From assembly GCA_030615365.1 (NCBI GenBank), contig JAUWZM010000055.1, positions 1 through 17,503 of the forward strand: 17,503 nt of DNA, given 5' to 3'. The DNA comes from Candidatus Aerophobota bacterium (GTDB taxonomy: Bacteria > Aerophobota > Aerophobia > Aerophobales > B3-G15). This document shows, piece by piece, positions 1 through 6,341 of the stretch. A program made the translations under genes and the position numbers. The notes beneath the pieces were generated by a model, which saw nothing but the letters and a program-made list of their open reading frames with translations, did not search any database and was not told the origin of the DNA. The first letter of the stretch is position 1. Each line of letters begins with the position of its first letter.

Positions 1-24
1 TAAATTTCCTCTAAGGTAAAGGAA

Positions 25-324
25 TTATTCACAAAAGTGATTCTTTGAAATTATTAACCTGTAGATAAAATCTTCTTCCTTGAAAATTTGGTAATTTGTC
101 CTTAAAAGGGCAAAGTTATTCCATAGTACCTCCATGAAGAACTTTTGTTGTTCTTGATCTTTGAAAAGCGAGAAACTTTTTCTAGAGTAAGAGTTTAATT
201 AAGCTCTTACCAGAACATCCTTCACATCTACCCTGGTGATTTGATTTTCTCCTTCGTATAACTCATTTATTTTGAGATATCTTTTTCCTGTGAGCCATTC
301 CTCACTCTTTTCTATACACAGAGC
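25..324 (-). pseudogene. Broken reading frame of unknown family
   Basis: Read on the minus strand this stretch is one frame of about 100 codons interrupted by a single TAA at 199-201 and closed by TAA at 25-27. Both sides of the internal stop look like real protein. Before it come residues including TGKRYLKINELYEG and RVDVKDVLVRA; after it comes a part including FFMEVLWNNFALLRTNY. A further in-frame stop at 325-327 lies upstream, and I see no convincing start or ribosome binding site. I do not recognise the family. It could be a nonsense-mutated gene end or two adjacent gene remnants. Its neighbours are an IS3-family transposase tail and restriction-modification debris, so decay in an accessory island is the natural reading. 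Confidence 0.4.
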
Positions 325-397
325 TTAAGATGAGGTGAAGACAGGATGCCTCATTGGGAAAGATTTGGTATGGGGTGAACCCCTGTGACTGGAGTGA

Positions 398-538
398 TTA
401 GGTTAGAGTGATCTGACAAGGTGTAGTTGGTTTTTTATTTTCCATCAAAAGCTGCTCAAACTCAGTTGGTGGGCGATAGTCCAACGATGAGTGTAATCGC
501 TTTTCATTATACACATCTTTGATAAAATAGCAAATCCA
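398..538 (-). pseudogene. IS3-family transposase, C-terminal remnant
   Basis: The minus-strand frame from 538 down to the TAA at 398-400 encodes about 46 residues, including VYNEKRLHSSLDYRPPTEFE. This is the hallmark end of the IS3-family OrfB integrase (rve) domain, where the motif YNxxRxHSSLxYxxPxxF follows the catalytic glutamate. Everything upstream is missing: reading further back in the same frame soon meets a stop near 562-564, so the catalytic DDE residues are gone. A TG-starting sequence near 384 could be the old element end, but no matching inverted repeat is present. The remnant cannot transpose by itself. Confidence 0.8.
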
Positions 539-563
539 TAAAAACAAAAAGAGTAAAAGTTAT

Positions 564-584
564 CCTGGTAATATGTTTACCAGG
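564..584. repeat. Perfect 8-bp inverted repeat (CCTGGTAA / TTACCAGG)
   Basis: CCTGGTAA at 564-571 and TTACCAGG at 577-584 are perfect inverted arms around a 5-bp centre. The same octamer CCTGGTAA occurs again in direct orientation at 1022-1029, exactly at the end of the restriction-enzyme remnant and the start of the dinB fragment. It could be an operator-like palindrome, a small hairpin or a recombination scar. No intact gene next to it explains it. Confidence 0.45.
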
Positions 585-600
585 CGATTTGGGCTATTTT

Positions 601-1029
601 GGAGGAGTGAAATTGTGGAAAGCCTTTATCCATCAGGGGTAACTTTTTGTGGAAGGGCAAATATTTACCATTCACTGTCGAATGGGAGTTAACCCACCCA
701 TTGCTAAATTTCAGGGCAGGGGTGACAGCAAAGTTGAAAGATTGGGGCATGATGAGGAGGAAAAGCACATTTATATCAGTCAAGCTCAATATTTTGAGGG
801 GATTACAAAAGAAGTGCGGCAGTATCAGATTGGTGATTATCAGGTTTTAAATAAATGGCTGAAAGATAGAAAGGGAGAAAGATTATCTCTTGAAGATATA
901 AAACACTACTGCAAGGTTGTAACTTCCCTTCAAAAAACTATTGAAATTCAGCAAGAGATTGACAATATTTATTCAGAGATAGAGAGGAAGCTGATTATGT
1001 CCTATAATTTCTGTGAATTCACCTGGTAA
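601..1029 (+). pseudogene. Type ISP restriction-modification enzyme, C-terminal remnant
   Basis: The plus-strand frame ending with TAA at 1027-1029 encodes about 125 residues whose core reads like the last part of type ISP/IIG fused methyltransferase-nuclease enzymes. It contains SKVERLGHDEEEKHIYIS, then QYFEGITKEVRQYQIGDYQV, then KWLKDRKGERLS and a helical tail. In intact proteins this lies in the target-recognition C-terminus. The same frame continues upstream through GGVKLWKAFIHQG to an in-frame TAA at 640-642, so the gene is interrupted even within this stub. The nuclease, helicase and methyltransferase domains are absent. An ATG at 649 exists but has no good ribosome binding site, so I read this as debris rather than a small gene. 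Family assignment is from motif memory, not a database search. Confidence 0.65.
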
Positions 1030-1244
1030 AATCAAACCTTTATCTTTACCGCCTTGGCTCGGAATTTATCTTTTCTTAAGATTCTCTCCACTTCTTCACT
1101 TAATTTACCAAGAAAGGTTTTAATCTTCCTTGGGTCTTTTATATCCTCATCAAAGGTTATCTCCTGTGGAATAGATTTAACAGGATGATGTGATACTACA
1201 GGGCTTTCATCAATACCCCTTGCCAGTCGGTAAAGATTTTCTCC
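1024..1244 (-). pseudogene. Internal fragment of a second dinB (DNA polymerase IV) gene
   Basis: This 221-bp stretch aligns with 2711-2939 inside the intact dinB. It lacks 8 bp (2721-2728 region) that lie between two short AAAATC direct repeats, which looks like slippage. By my hand count about 22 of 210 ungapped positions differ. The differences are concentrated in the first half; 1147-1244 differs at only one base. On the minus strand it encodes GENLYRLARGIDESPVVSHH and onward to FRAKAVKIKV, then hits TGA because of the 8-bp loss. It corresponds to the end of the thumb and start of the little-finger region of the polymerase. Both ends break abruptly, so it is non-functional. Confidence 0.85.
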
Positions 1245-1327
1245 TCAATTCGCTTTTCTATTTAAGATATGAATGTCTTTAATAGTGAATTATAAAGGAT
1301 TTGAGAGATTCTTGCCAGAAGGGGGGC

Positions 1328-1358
1328 TTGACAAAATGTTAAAAATATATAATATATA
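1328..1358 (+). promoter_or_regulatory. Candidate promoter of the membrane protein-HTH cassette
   Basis: TTGACA at 1328-1333 is followed by a run of A/T-rich hexamers. TAATAT at 1350-1355 gives 16-bp spacing, and TATAAT at 1348-1353 gives a short 14-bp spacing. It lies about 50 bp before the ribosome binding site of the gene at 1409. The exact -10 cannot be fixed because the region is nearly all A and T. Confidence 0.5.
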
Positions 1359-1408
1359 GTTAATTAAATATAATAAAATGTTTGAAATAAATAACAGGAG
1401 GTTAACAT

Positions 1409-1837
1409 ATGAAAAGCGAAGTGATCGGTAGATGGTGGATAGCAATAACGACAGCTGTTGTTGTGGTGGCGTTCATCGCTTTCTGGGCAGCATTAGGATG
1501 GGAAGGACGTGCACTATTGGCATCCGCGACTTTAGGGATAATTATCGCCACGTTCTCTGCTTTTCTCTGGGTATATCGAGGAAAGATACAGGATAAAAAG
1601 GCAGGCTTTCCATTTAAGGACGAGAGGACAAAATATATAGAAGGACGTGCAGCCCATTATGCGGTTATGATATCGGCCTGGTTTATGGTTGGGCTTATCT
1701 GGTACAATTTTCTTGGCGTTGACTTTGGTTTACCTGAACTGAAAGTGATTCCAGCCCTGGCGGCATCAATCCTTGTAATGGTTGGGTTGTATATAGGATT
1801 GCGTTGGTATTTCTCCAGGAAAGAGAATATCCGATAG
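1409..1837 (+). CDS. Four-helix membrane protein, DUF2178-like
   Basis: This 142-residue protein has four predicted membrane segments, at about residues 9-28, 35-56, 85-103 and 113-135. A polar cytoplasmic-type loop between the second and third carries DERTKYIEGRAAHYA. The DER(T/S)-K-x-E-G loop followed by a helix is what I know from DUF2178-type small membrane proteins. These are commonly encoded immediately before a small Cro/CI-family regulator, as here. The start is supported by AGGAGG at 1396-1401, seven bases before ATG. The 36-bp gap to the next gene indicates co-transcription. The molecular function of the family is unknown to me; a role as a membrane partner or target of the regulator is inference. 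By eye its G+C is higher than that of the neighbouring spacers, which fits a transferred cassette. Confidence 0.8.
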   Translation: MKSEVIGRWWIAITTAVVVVAFIAFWAALGWEGRALLASATLGIIIATFSAFLWVYRGKIQDKKAGFPFKDERTKYIEGRAAHYAVMISAWFMVGLIWYNFLGVDFGLPELKVIPALAASILVMVGLYIGLRWYFSRKENIR

Positions 1838-1873
1838 AAACGTTTTTTCTTATTTTATCACAGGTGAATAACA

Positions 1874-2071
1874 ATGAAAACCAGAATCAAGGAACTCCGA
1901 GCAAGATACGATTTAACACAGGAAAACCTGGCCAAAAGGGTAGGCGTGAGAAGAGAGACCATCCTATTCCTGGAGAAAGGAAAATACAATCCATCTCTTA
2001 ATCTTGCCCACAAAGTGGCAAAGACGTTAAGAACAACAATTGATGAGCTATTTATCTTTGAGAATGATTGA
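1874..2071 (+). CDS. Small Cro/CI-type (XRE) helix-turn-helix regulator
   Basis: This 65-residue protein is essentially a single HTH_3 domain: [20 protein letters not shown] leads into the recognition helix region [18 protein letters not shown]. It ends with a short helix and an acidic tail. The length is typical of the stand-alone YozG/YgzD-like regulators that accompany small membrane proteins. ATG at 1874 is preceded by AGGTG (1862-1866) with normal spacing. It follows the membrane protein gene on the same strand. By family it should bind DNA as a dimer, probably at its own promoter; no clear operator palindrome is visible between 1300 and 1400. No sensor or ligand domain is present. Confidence 0.9.
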   Translation: MKTRIKELRARYDLTQENLAKRVGVRRETILFLEKGKYNPSLNLAHKVAKTLRTTIDELFIFEND

Positions 2072-2217
2072 ACCTGTTGAAGGGAAACGGAAAAGGTAAG
2101 ATTCTAAGAGGTGAATCTCTGCAATGCAGGATTATAGAAAAATCTTGTGAGAGGTTGACGATTGGTTTTAATGATTAGAATATAGAGAAGTGTAACTATA
2201 TTGAAGGAAAATGTAAA

Positions 2218-2288
2218 ACCACAGAGTGCACAGAGGAAAGATGATCAGAAGTTTTACGATTTAATGATTTCCCTGTATCCTCTGTAGT
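2218..2288. repeat. 71-bp imperfect inverted repeat (CACAGAG type)
   Basis: The left end reads ACCACAGAGTGCACAGAGG, and the right end read on the minus strand starts ACTACAGAGGATACAGGG. About 15 of 22 end positions match. Each arm holds two CACAG-type units 9 bp apart. It sits in the convergent spacer between the HTH gene and dinB. It encodes nothing and resembles short palindromic spacer elements scattered in some bacterial genomes; it could act as a structured 3' end for either gene. Confidence 0.5.
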
Positions 2289-2359
2289 CAAATTTTGACA
2301 ATACTAAAACCAGTGAAAGGAATTAAGATGATGAGTATGATAAAGAGCATCCATCGCAT
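2288..2359 (-). CDS. Possible 23-residue hydrophobic peptide
   Basis: A minus-strand ATG at 2357-2359 opens 23 codons, MRWMLFIILIILIPFTGFSI plus VKI, ending at TGA in 2288-2290. AGAAGG lies just upstream of the ATG. The composition, a charged start followed by an unbroken hydrophobic stretch, fits either a single-pass membrane peptide or the decapitated signal peptide of a lost exported protein. The stop falls at the edge of the inverted repeat at 2218-2288, which favours truncation. It could equally be chance in A+T-rich DNA. Confidence 0.2.
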   Translation of the reverse strand: MRWMLFIILIILIPFTGFSIVKI

Positions 2360-2411
2360 ATCCTTCTGCCGGTGATACCCGATCCGGTCTTTGGTAATAG
2401 ATTAAGAAGAT

Positions 2412-3590
2412 TCACCCGGGAAAAAATAAATTTATTCCCTTTTTTATTCCCCTTTGAATACTATTTTTTCCGAACCTTTTTCGAATTTTGTCCAGAGCAA
2501 CATCTATTTTTTTAAATTTTTCTTCATTTCCTGTTTCTGGGAACAAATATAATTGCCCTTCCCTTATCTTTATTATATTGGATACTCCTACCCCAATCAG
2601 CCTTATTGCTTGCTCTTTAATTACTCTTTTCTCAAAAAGCTTTTTTGCAAGATTTCTTATGATTTCAGTTGAGTTGATAGGTATATCAAGAGAGATCTGA
2701 CGAGTGATGGTGGTAAAATCGGAAAATCGAACCTTTATTTTCACTGTTTTGGCTCGGAATTTATCTTTTCTCAGGGTACTTCCCACCTCTTCACTCAATC
2801 TGCCAAGAAAAGTCTTAATCTTCTCCGGGTCTTTTATATCTTCATCAAAGGTTATCTCCTGTGAAATAGATTTAACAGGATGATGTGATACTACAGGGCT
2901 TTCATCAATACCCCTTGCCAGTCGGTAAAGATTTTCTCCCTGTTTTCCAAACGCCCTTCTCAGTTTATTTCGGGGGATTTTTCTCAGATCGCCGATGGTT
3001 TGAATACCCATATTATGTAGCTTTTCTTCGCTAACCTTGCCAACTCCCCATATTTTAGAGACGGCAAGGTCCTTTAGAACGTTATCTATCTCATTCTTCC
3101 TTATTATCGTAAATCCATCTGGTTTTTGCATTTCTGAGGATAATTTTGCTAAAAATTTGTTAGGAGCAATTCCCAATGAGCAGGTAAGCCCGATTTTCTC
3201 CTCGATTTCCCTTTTTATCTTTCTGGCCTTGGTGATAGCTGAGGCAAAGTTGCTCACAGTTTCAGTTACATCTAAAAAAGCCTCATCTAAAGAAATAGCC
3301 TCCACTTTGGGAGTGTAGGATAAAAAGATTTCTCGAATGTTTCTGGAGACTTTCTGATATCGCTCAAACCTGGGAGGAAGGTATATTCCATCCGGACACA
3401 GTTTTTTTGCTTTAGAAATAGGCATAGCACTTCTTGGGCCATATTTTCTGGCCTCATAGGAAGCCGTAGCCACGACCCCTCTTCTTCCCAGCCCTCCTAC
3501 GATAACAGGTTTATCTTTCAGATCTGGATTATCTAATTTCTCTACCGAGGCAAAGAATGCATCCATATCTACATGAATGATGTAGTGCAT
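2412..3590 (-). CDS. dinB: DNA polymerase IV (Y-family translesion polymerase)
   Basis: This 392-residue full-length Y-family polymerase copies damaged templates at low fidelity. The palm begins HVDMDAFFASVE with metal ligand Asp8 and steric gate Phe13. The second catalytic motif SLDEAFLDVT supplies Asp102 and Glu103. Fingers residues YEARKYG (45-51) and the helix-hairpin-helix thumb (GVGKVSEEKLHNMGI) are present, and a little-finger domain follows. QLYLF at 346-350 matches the bacterial sliding-clamp-binding consensus. It lies 42 residues before the end rather than at the very C-terminus, where E. coli DinB has its clamp motif. ATG at 3588-3590 has AGAGGGTG just upstream. It follows iorB on the same strand after a 95-bp gap containing a large inverted repeat that may terminate iorB. 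I see no LexA-type operator. Confidence 0.95.
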   Translation of the reverse strand: MHYIIHVDMDAFFASVEKLDNPDLKDKPVIVGGLGRRGVVATASYEARKYGPRSAMPISKAKKLCPDGIYLPPRFERYQKVSRNIREIFLSYTPKVEAISLDEAFLDVTETVSNFASAITKARKIKREIEEKIGLTCSLGIAPNKFLAKLSSEMQKPDGFTIIRKNEIDNVLKDLAVSKIWGVGKVSEEKLHNMGIQTIGDLRKIPRNKLRRAFGKQGENLYRLARGIDESPVVSHHPVKSISQEITFDEDIKDPEKIKTFLGRLSEEVGSTLRKDKFRAKTVKIKVRFSDFTTITRQISLDIPINSTEIIRNLAKKLFEKRVIKEQAIRLIGVGVSNIIKIREGQLYLFPETGNEEKFKKIDVALDKIRKRFGKNSIQRGIKKGINLFFPG

Positions 3591-3602
3591 AACACACCCT
3601 CT

Positions 3603-3681
3603 AAAAAGGGAACAGATTTATTGTTTGCTCACCATATCATTTAAAGAGCTCCCAGTAAAAAAATAAACCTGTTCCTTTTTT
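3603..3681. repeat. 79-bp inverted repeat between iorB and dinB, possible terminator
   Basis: The arm 3603-3622 and the reverse complement of 3662-3681 match at about 18 of 20 positions, with core GGAACAG-TTTATT, around a 39-bp centre. On the minus strand the second arm ends in a run of T, so the structure could terminate iorB transcription despite the long loop. The core also resembles the AAATAAACCTGTTCC-type palindromes I associate with dispersed REP-like repeats. Which of the two roles applies cannot be settled from one copy. Confidence 0.55.
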
Positions 3682-3685
3682 TAAC

Positions 3686-4258
3686 TTAGACAGTTTTGCC
3701 AGCTTCGAATGCTCTAAGGTTCACCTCAAGAAACTTTTTTGGAACCAGTTCCCTAATAGTTTCTATAATTACTTTCTCGTTAATGGGTAGATACCTCATT
3801 AAAACACCCAGCATAACCGTGTTGACGGTCATAATATTCCCAGACTCTCTTGCTAATTTTGCAGCATTTAATGTAATAACATTTTTAAAAATCTTTTTAA
3901 ACTCGGTGATGAGATACTCTACATCTGGATATTTCAATCCCATAGAAGTAACTGAGAAGGGGATAATTTTCTCTGTATTGATGATGGCAACGCCATCCTT
4001 GGAAAGAAAATGAGAGGATTTAATTGCCTCTGCGGGTTCAAACCCTAAGAGAGCATCGGCACTACCTTTGGGTATCAGTGGCCCATACCTGCATCCAATT
4101 CTCAGGTGATTTTCCACAGAACCTCCTCTTTGTGCCATTCCATGGGTTTCTGCTGCCTTCACAGGTATTCCTTCCTTCATTGCAGATCTTCCAATAATAT
4201 TAGAGGCAAGTATGGTTCCCTGGCCCCCTACACCAACAATGATAAGGTCAAATTTCAT
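3686..4258 (-). CDS. iorB: Indolepyruvate:ferredoxin oxidoreductase, beta subunit
   Basis: This 190-residue protein is the small (gamma-domain type, POR_N-like) subunit that pairs with IorA. Together they decarboxylate aryl pyruvates such as indolepyruvate to aryl-acetyl-CoA, passing electrons to ferredoxin. The N-terminal signature GVGGQGTILASN (about 9-20) and the block AAETHGMAQRGGSV (about 35-48) are diagnostic of the family. The length is as expected. The start ATG at 4256-4258 follows GAAGGA. It lies downstream of iorA on the same strand, but 173 bp away instead of the few bases usual for this pair. The gap is occupied by a 165-bp inverted-repeat element. Confidence 0.93.
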   Translation of the reverse strand: MKFDLIIVGVGGQGTILASNIIGRSAMKEGIPVKAAETHGMAQRGGSVENHLRIGCRYGPLIPKGSADALLGFEPAEAIKSSHFLSKDGVAIINTEKIIPFSVTSMGLKYPDVEYLITEFKKIFKNVITLNAAKLARESGNIMTVNTVMLGVLMRYLPINEKVIIETIRELVPKKFLEVNLRAFEAGKTV

Positions 4259-4297
4259 TTTTTATTCCTTCATCTTTGATCTTTAGTAATTATTATA

Positions 4298-4462
4298 GCC
4301 ACCAAGGCACGAAGGCACCAGGATAAATGCGTGAATGTGTTGATGCGTTGTGTGAATGCATGAATGGGTTGATAAGTAAAACGCATCTACGTTTCTACGC
4401 ATTAACAGATTAACGAGATTATAAATTCACATCACTTCTTTGTGCCCTGGTGACTTAGTGGC
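4298..4462. repeat. 165-bp inverted-repeat element built of 8-bp units
   Basis: The two ends are imperfect inverted copies: GCCACCAAGGCACGAAGG on the plus strand at 4298 and GCCACTAAGTCACCAGGG on the minus strand from 4462, about 19 of 25 matching. Inside, arms 4326-4349 and 4380-4403 pair at AATGCGT/ACGCATT and GATGCGTT/AACGCATC. Nearly the whole element is a degenerate array of 8-bp units: CAC-starting units at 4300-4323, ATG-starting units at 4327-4350 and 4356-4371, and ACG/ACA-starting units at 4381-4420. Its right end extends 31 bp into iorA. It has no coding capacity and looks like a miniature dispersed element. Copies elsewhere in the genome cannot be checked here. Confidence 0.65.
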
Positions 4463-6264
4463 TGAACTGTTGCAATTTTTATTGAATTAGTTGGGCAAAC
4501 TTCAGCACATACTCCACATCCAGAGCATTGTTCGTTAATCAATGCCTTTTTCCCATCCCAGCTTATTGCCGGACAGCTCAATTTAATACACTTCTTGCAT
4601 CCAGTACAGGTATCGGTAACTTCAAATTGTTTTTTTCTTATACCTAATTTTTTTTCCAAAAGCACACATAGTTGCCTGGCAATAATCACTCTCACTCCAC
4701 TTGTATTCTTTGCTCTTTTAAATACTTCAATAGATTCGGTTACATTATAGGGATTTATTGTCTCAACATAGTCAACGCCGCATCCCCTCACAATTTGTTC
4801 AAAGGAAACCTGGTATGTTTTTTCTCCCTGTGCGGTGATACCTGTGCCAGGGTGTGGTTGATGCCCTGTCATTGCCGTTGTTTCATTATCGAGGATAACT
4901 ACTACTATATTGGATTTATTGTAAACGGCATTAATAAGACCAGGAATACCCGTATGCAGGAATGTAGAGTCTCCAATGGTGCATACTATATCCCTATCAT
5001 CGCCAGATCTGTAAAGTCCAGAAGATATAGTTATGCTTGCTCCCATGCAGACACAGGTATCCACAGTGCCCATTTGAATGCCTAAGGTATAGCATCCAAT
5101 ATCACTTGGGTAAATAGCATTTTTGCCAAAAACTCTCCTCATGGCATAAAAAGTTGCTCTATGAGGGCAACCTGAGCAGAGGACGGGTGGCCTCGGGGGA
5201 AGCATTTTTTTTACGTTTTTTAGTGCATCTATCTGTTTAAAAGGATTTTCTAAAATATCACTGAGAGCTTTTTTTACCGTATCAACGCAGAACTCTCCAG
5301 ATTCTGGGATATGATGAGTAAATTTACCAAATATGTGCACATTTGGATTAGCTTCCTTGGCACACATTATGGAAAACTCCTCAAGAACTGGGCTAAGTTC
5401 CTCAACGATTAAAACCTTATCAACATAGGCTAAAAGTTTGTTTACTAAGCCTCTTGGAGGTGGATAAGTCCCAATTTTTAACAAAGATAGGGATAATTTC
5501 AAGGAATCCATTGCTTCTTTTGCGTATACATAGGAAACTCCCGATGCAATAATACCAATTTTTGAACTAAATAGCTTTAGTTTGTTCCAGGGAGATTTTT
5601 CAAGTTCCTCTTTTATACTATTTTGCTTCTCATTTAGCTTCACAACCAATTGACGTGTGTTTGCTGGGATAACAACCCACCTGGATGGGTTTTTTCTAAA
5701 TTTGTGTCTGTTGTTTTCTTTTTGTCTTCCCTTCTCTATTTTTAGATCGGACTTTGCATGGGAAATCCTGGTTGTTAAACGAAACATAACCGGAATTTTA
5801 AATTTTTCTGATAATTCAAATGCACAGCAGGCCATCTCGTTTGCCTCTTGGACAGACGAAGGATCAAGACAGGGTATTTTAGCAAAGCTGGCGTATCTTC
5901 TTGAATCCTGTTCATTCTGTGATGAGTGAGAGTGAGGATCATCGGCTACCACGAGCACAAGGCCGCCTTTTATTCCAGTGCAGGAGAGTGTCATAAATGG
6001 ATCAGCGGCCGCATTAAGACCAACATGTTTCATAACCACAGCAACCCTTCTTCCCCCCCAGGAAGAACCAATCCCATTTTCCAGGGCGACTTTTTCATTT
6101 ACTGACCACTCTACATAAAATCCGTACCCTTTTGATAAGGAAATTAATTTCTCCATAATTTCTGATGATGGAGTACCAGGATACGCATACGCCCTTTCTA
6201 CCCCTCCCTGTACTAACCCATATGCAACTGCTTCATTACCAAGCATGTACTTTTTTTCAGGCAA
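4432..6264 (-). CDS. iorA: Indolepyruvate:ferredoxin oxidoreductase, alpha subunit
   Basis: This large subunit carries thiamine diphosphate and two 4Fe-4S clusters; it oxidises aryl 2-oxoacids during aromatic amino-acid fermentation. From the chosen start it is 610 residues. The order is a pyrimidine-binding domain (YPGTPSSE), a C-terminal transketolase-like middle part, a TPP-binding domain with GDSTFLHTGIPGL and LDNETTAMTGHQ, and a ferredoxin tail. The tail has CTGCKKCIKLSC and CSGCGVCAEVC, all eight cysteines present. A longer frame begins with GTG at 6273, but that codon overlaps the ribosome binding site. AAGGGGTG (6278-6271) sits six bases before TTG 6264, which I prefer. The last nine residues, PLSHQGTKK, are encoded by the inverted-repeat element at 4298-4462 and are not part of the family fold. 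Confidence 0.94.
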   Translation of the reverse strand: MPEKKYMLGNEAVAYGLVQGGVERAYAYPGTPSSEIMEKLISLSKGYGFYVEWSVNEKVALENGIGSSWGGRRVAVVMKHVGLNAAADPFMTLSCTGIKGGLVLVVADDPHSHSSQNEQDSRRYASFAKIPCLDPSSVQEANEMACCAFELSEKFKIPVMFRLTTRISHAKSDLKIEKGRQKENNRHKFRKNPSRWVVIPANTRQLVVKLNEKQNSIKEELEKSPWNKLKLFSSKIGIIASGVSYVYAKEAMDSLKLSLSLLKIGTYPPPRGLVNKLLAYVDKVLIVEELSPVLEEFSIMCAKEANPNVHIFGKFTHHIPESGEFCVDTVKKALSDILENPFKQIDALKNVKKMLPPRPPVLCSGCPHRATFYAMRRVFGKNAIYPSDIGCYTLGIQMGTVDTCVCMGASITISSGLYRSGDDRDIVCTIGDSTFLHTGIPGLINAVYNKSNIVVVILDNETTAMTGHQPHPGTGITAQGEKTYQVSFEQIVRGCGVDYVETINPYNVTESIEVFKRAKNTSGVRVIIARQLCVLLEKKLGIRKKQFEVTDTCTGCKKCIKLSCPAISWDGKKALINEQCSGCGVCAEVCPTNSIKIATVQPLSHQGTKK

Positions 6265-6311
6265 CTTCGACACCCCTTTAGTTTCTAATATAGTAGTACA
6301 GATTGATATTT

Positions 6312-6339
6312 ATTATATAGGAAAAAGATAAAAAAGCAA
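6312..6339 (-). promoter_or_regulatory. Candidate iorA promoter
   Basis: On the minus strand TTGCTT (6339-6334) and TATAAT (6317-6312) are 16 bp apart, upstream of the iorA ribosome binding site. Its -35 lies immediately next to that of the divergent promoter for the glmU-like gene, so the two face away from a shared centre near 6340. The -10 is perfect and the -35 is weak. Confidence 0.5.
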
Positions 6340-6341
6340 AA

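Larger units (their letters stand above)
2072..2411. other. 340-bp spacer without a confident gene
   Basis: This gap separates the plus-strand regulator gene from the 3' end of the minus-strand dinB, so the genes converge. It contains a 71-bp inverted repeat (2218-2288), a 13-bp palindrome centred at 2295 and a 23-codon hydrophobic minus-strand frame (2288-2359), each listed separately. A weak TTGACG at 2155-2160 precedes TAGAAT with only 15-bp spacing and leads to no gene. No strong terminator hairpin with a T-run is visible. Confidence 0.6.

Noticed and set aside
577..789. 70-codon minus-strand frame opposite the restriction-enzyme stub
   Set aside because: It is a shadow: the plus-strand frame carries recognisable restriction-modification motifs, and the minus frame has no ribosome binding site.
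2155..2181. TTGACG...TAGAAT promoter-like pair
   Set aside because: Spacing is only 15 bp and no open reading frame follows; the next ATG is immediately followed by a stop.
4672..5085. 137-codon plus-strand frame inside iorA
   Set aside because: It is antisense to the TPP-binding domain of iorA, cysteine- and histidine-rich by reflection, and has no family resemblance.
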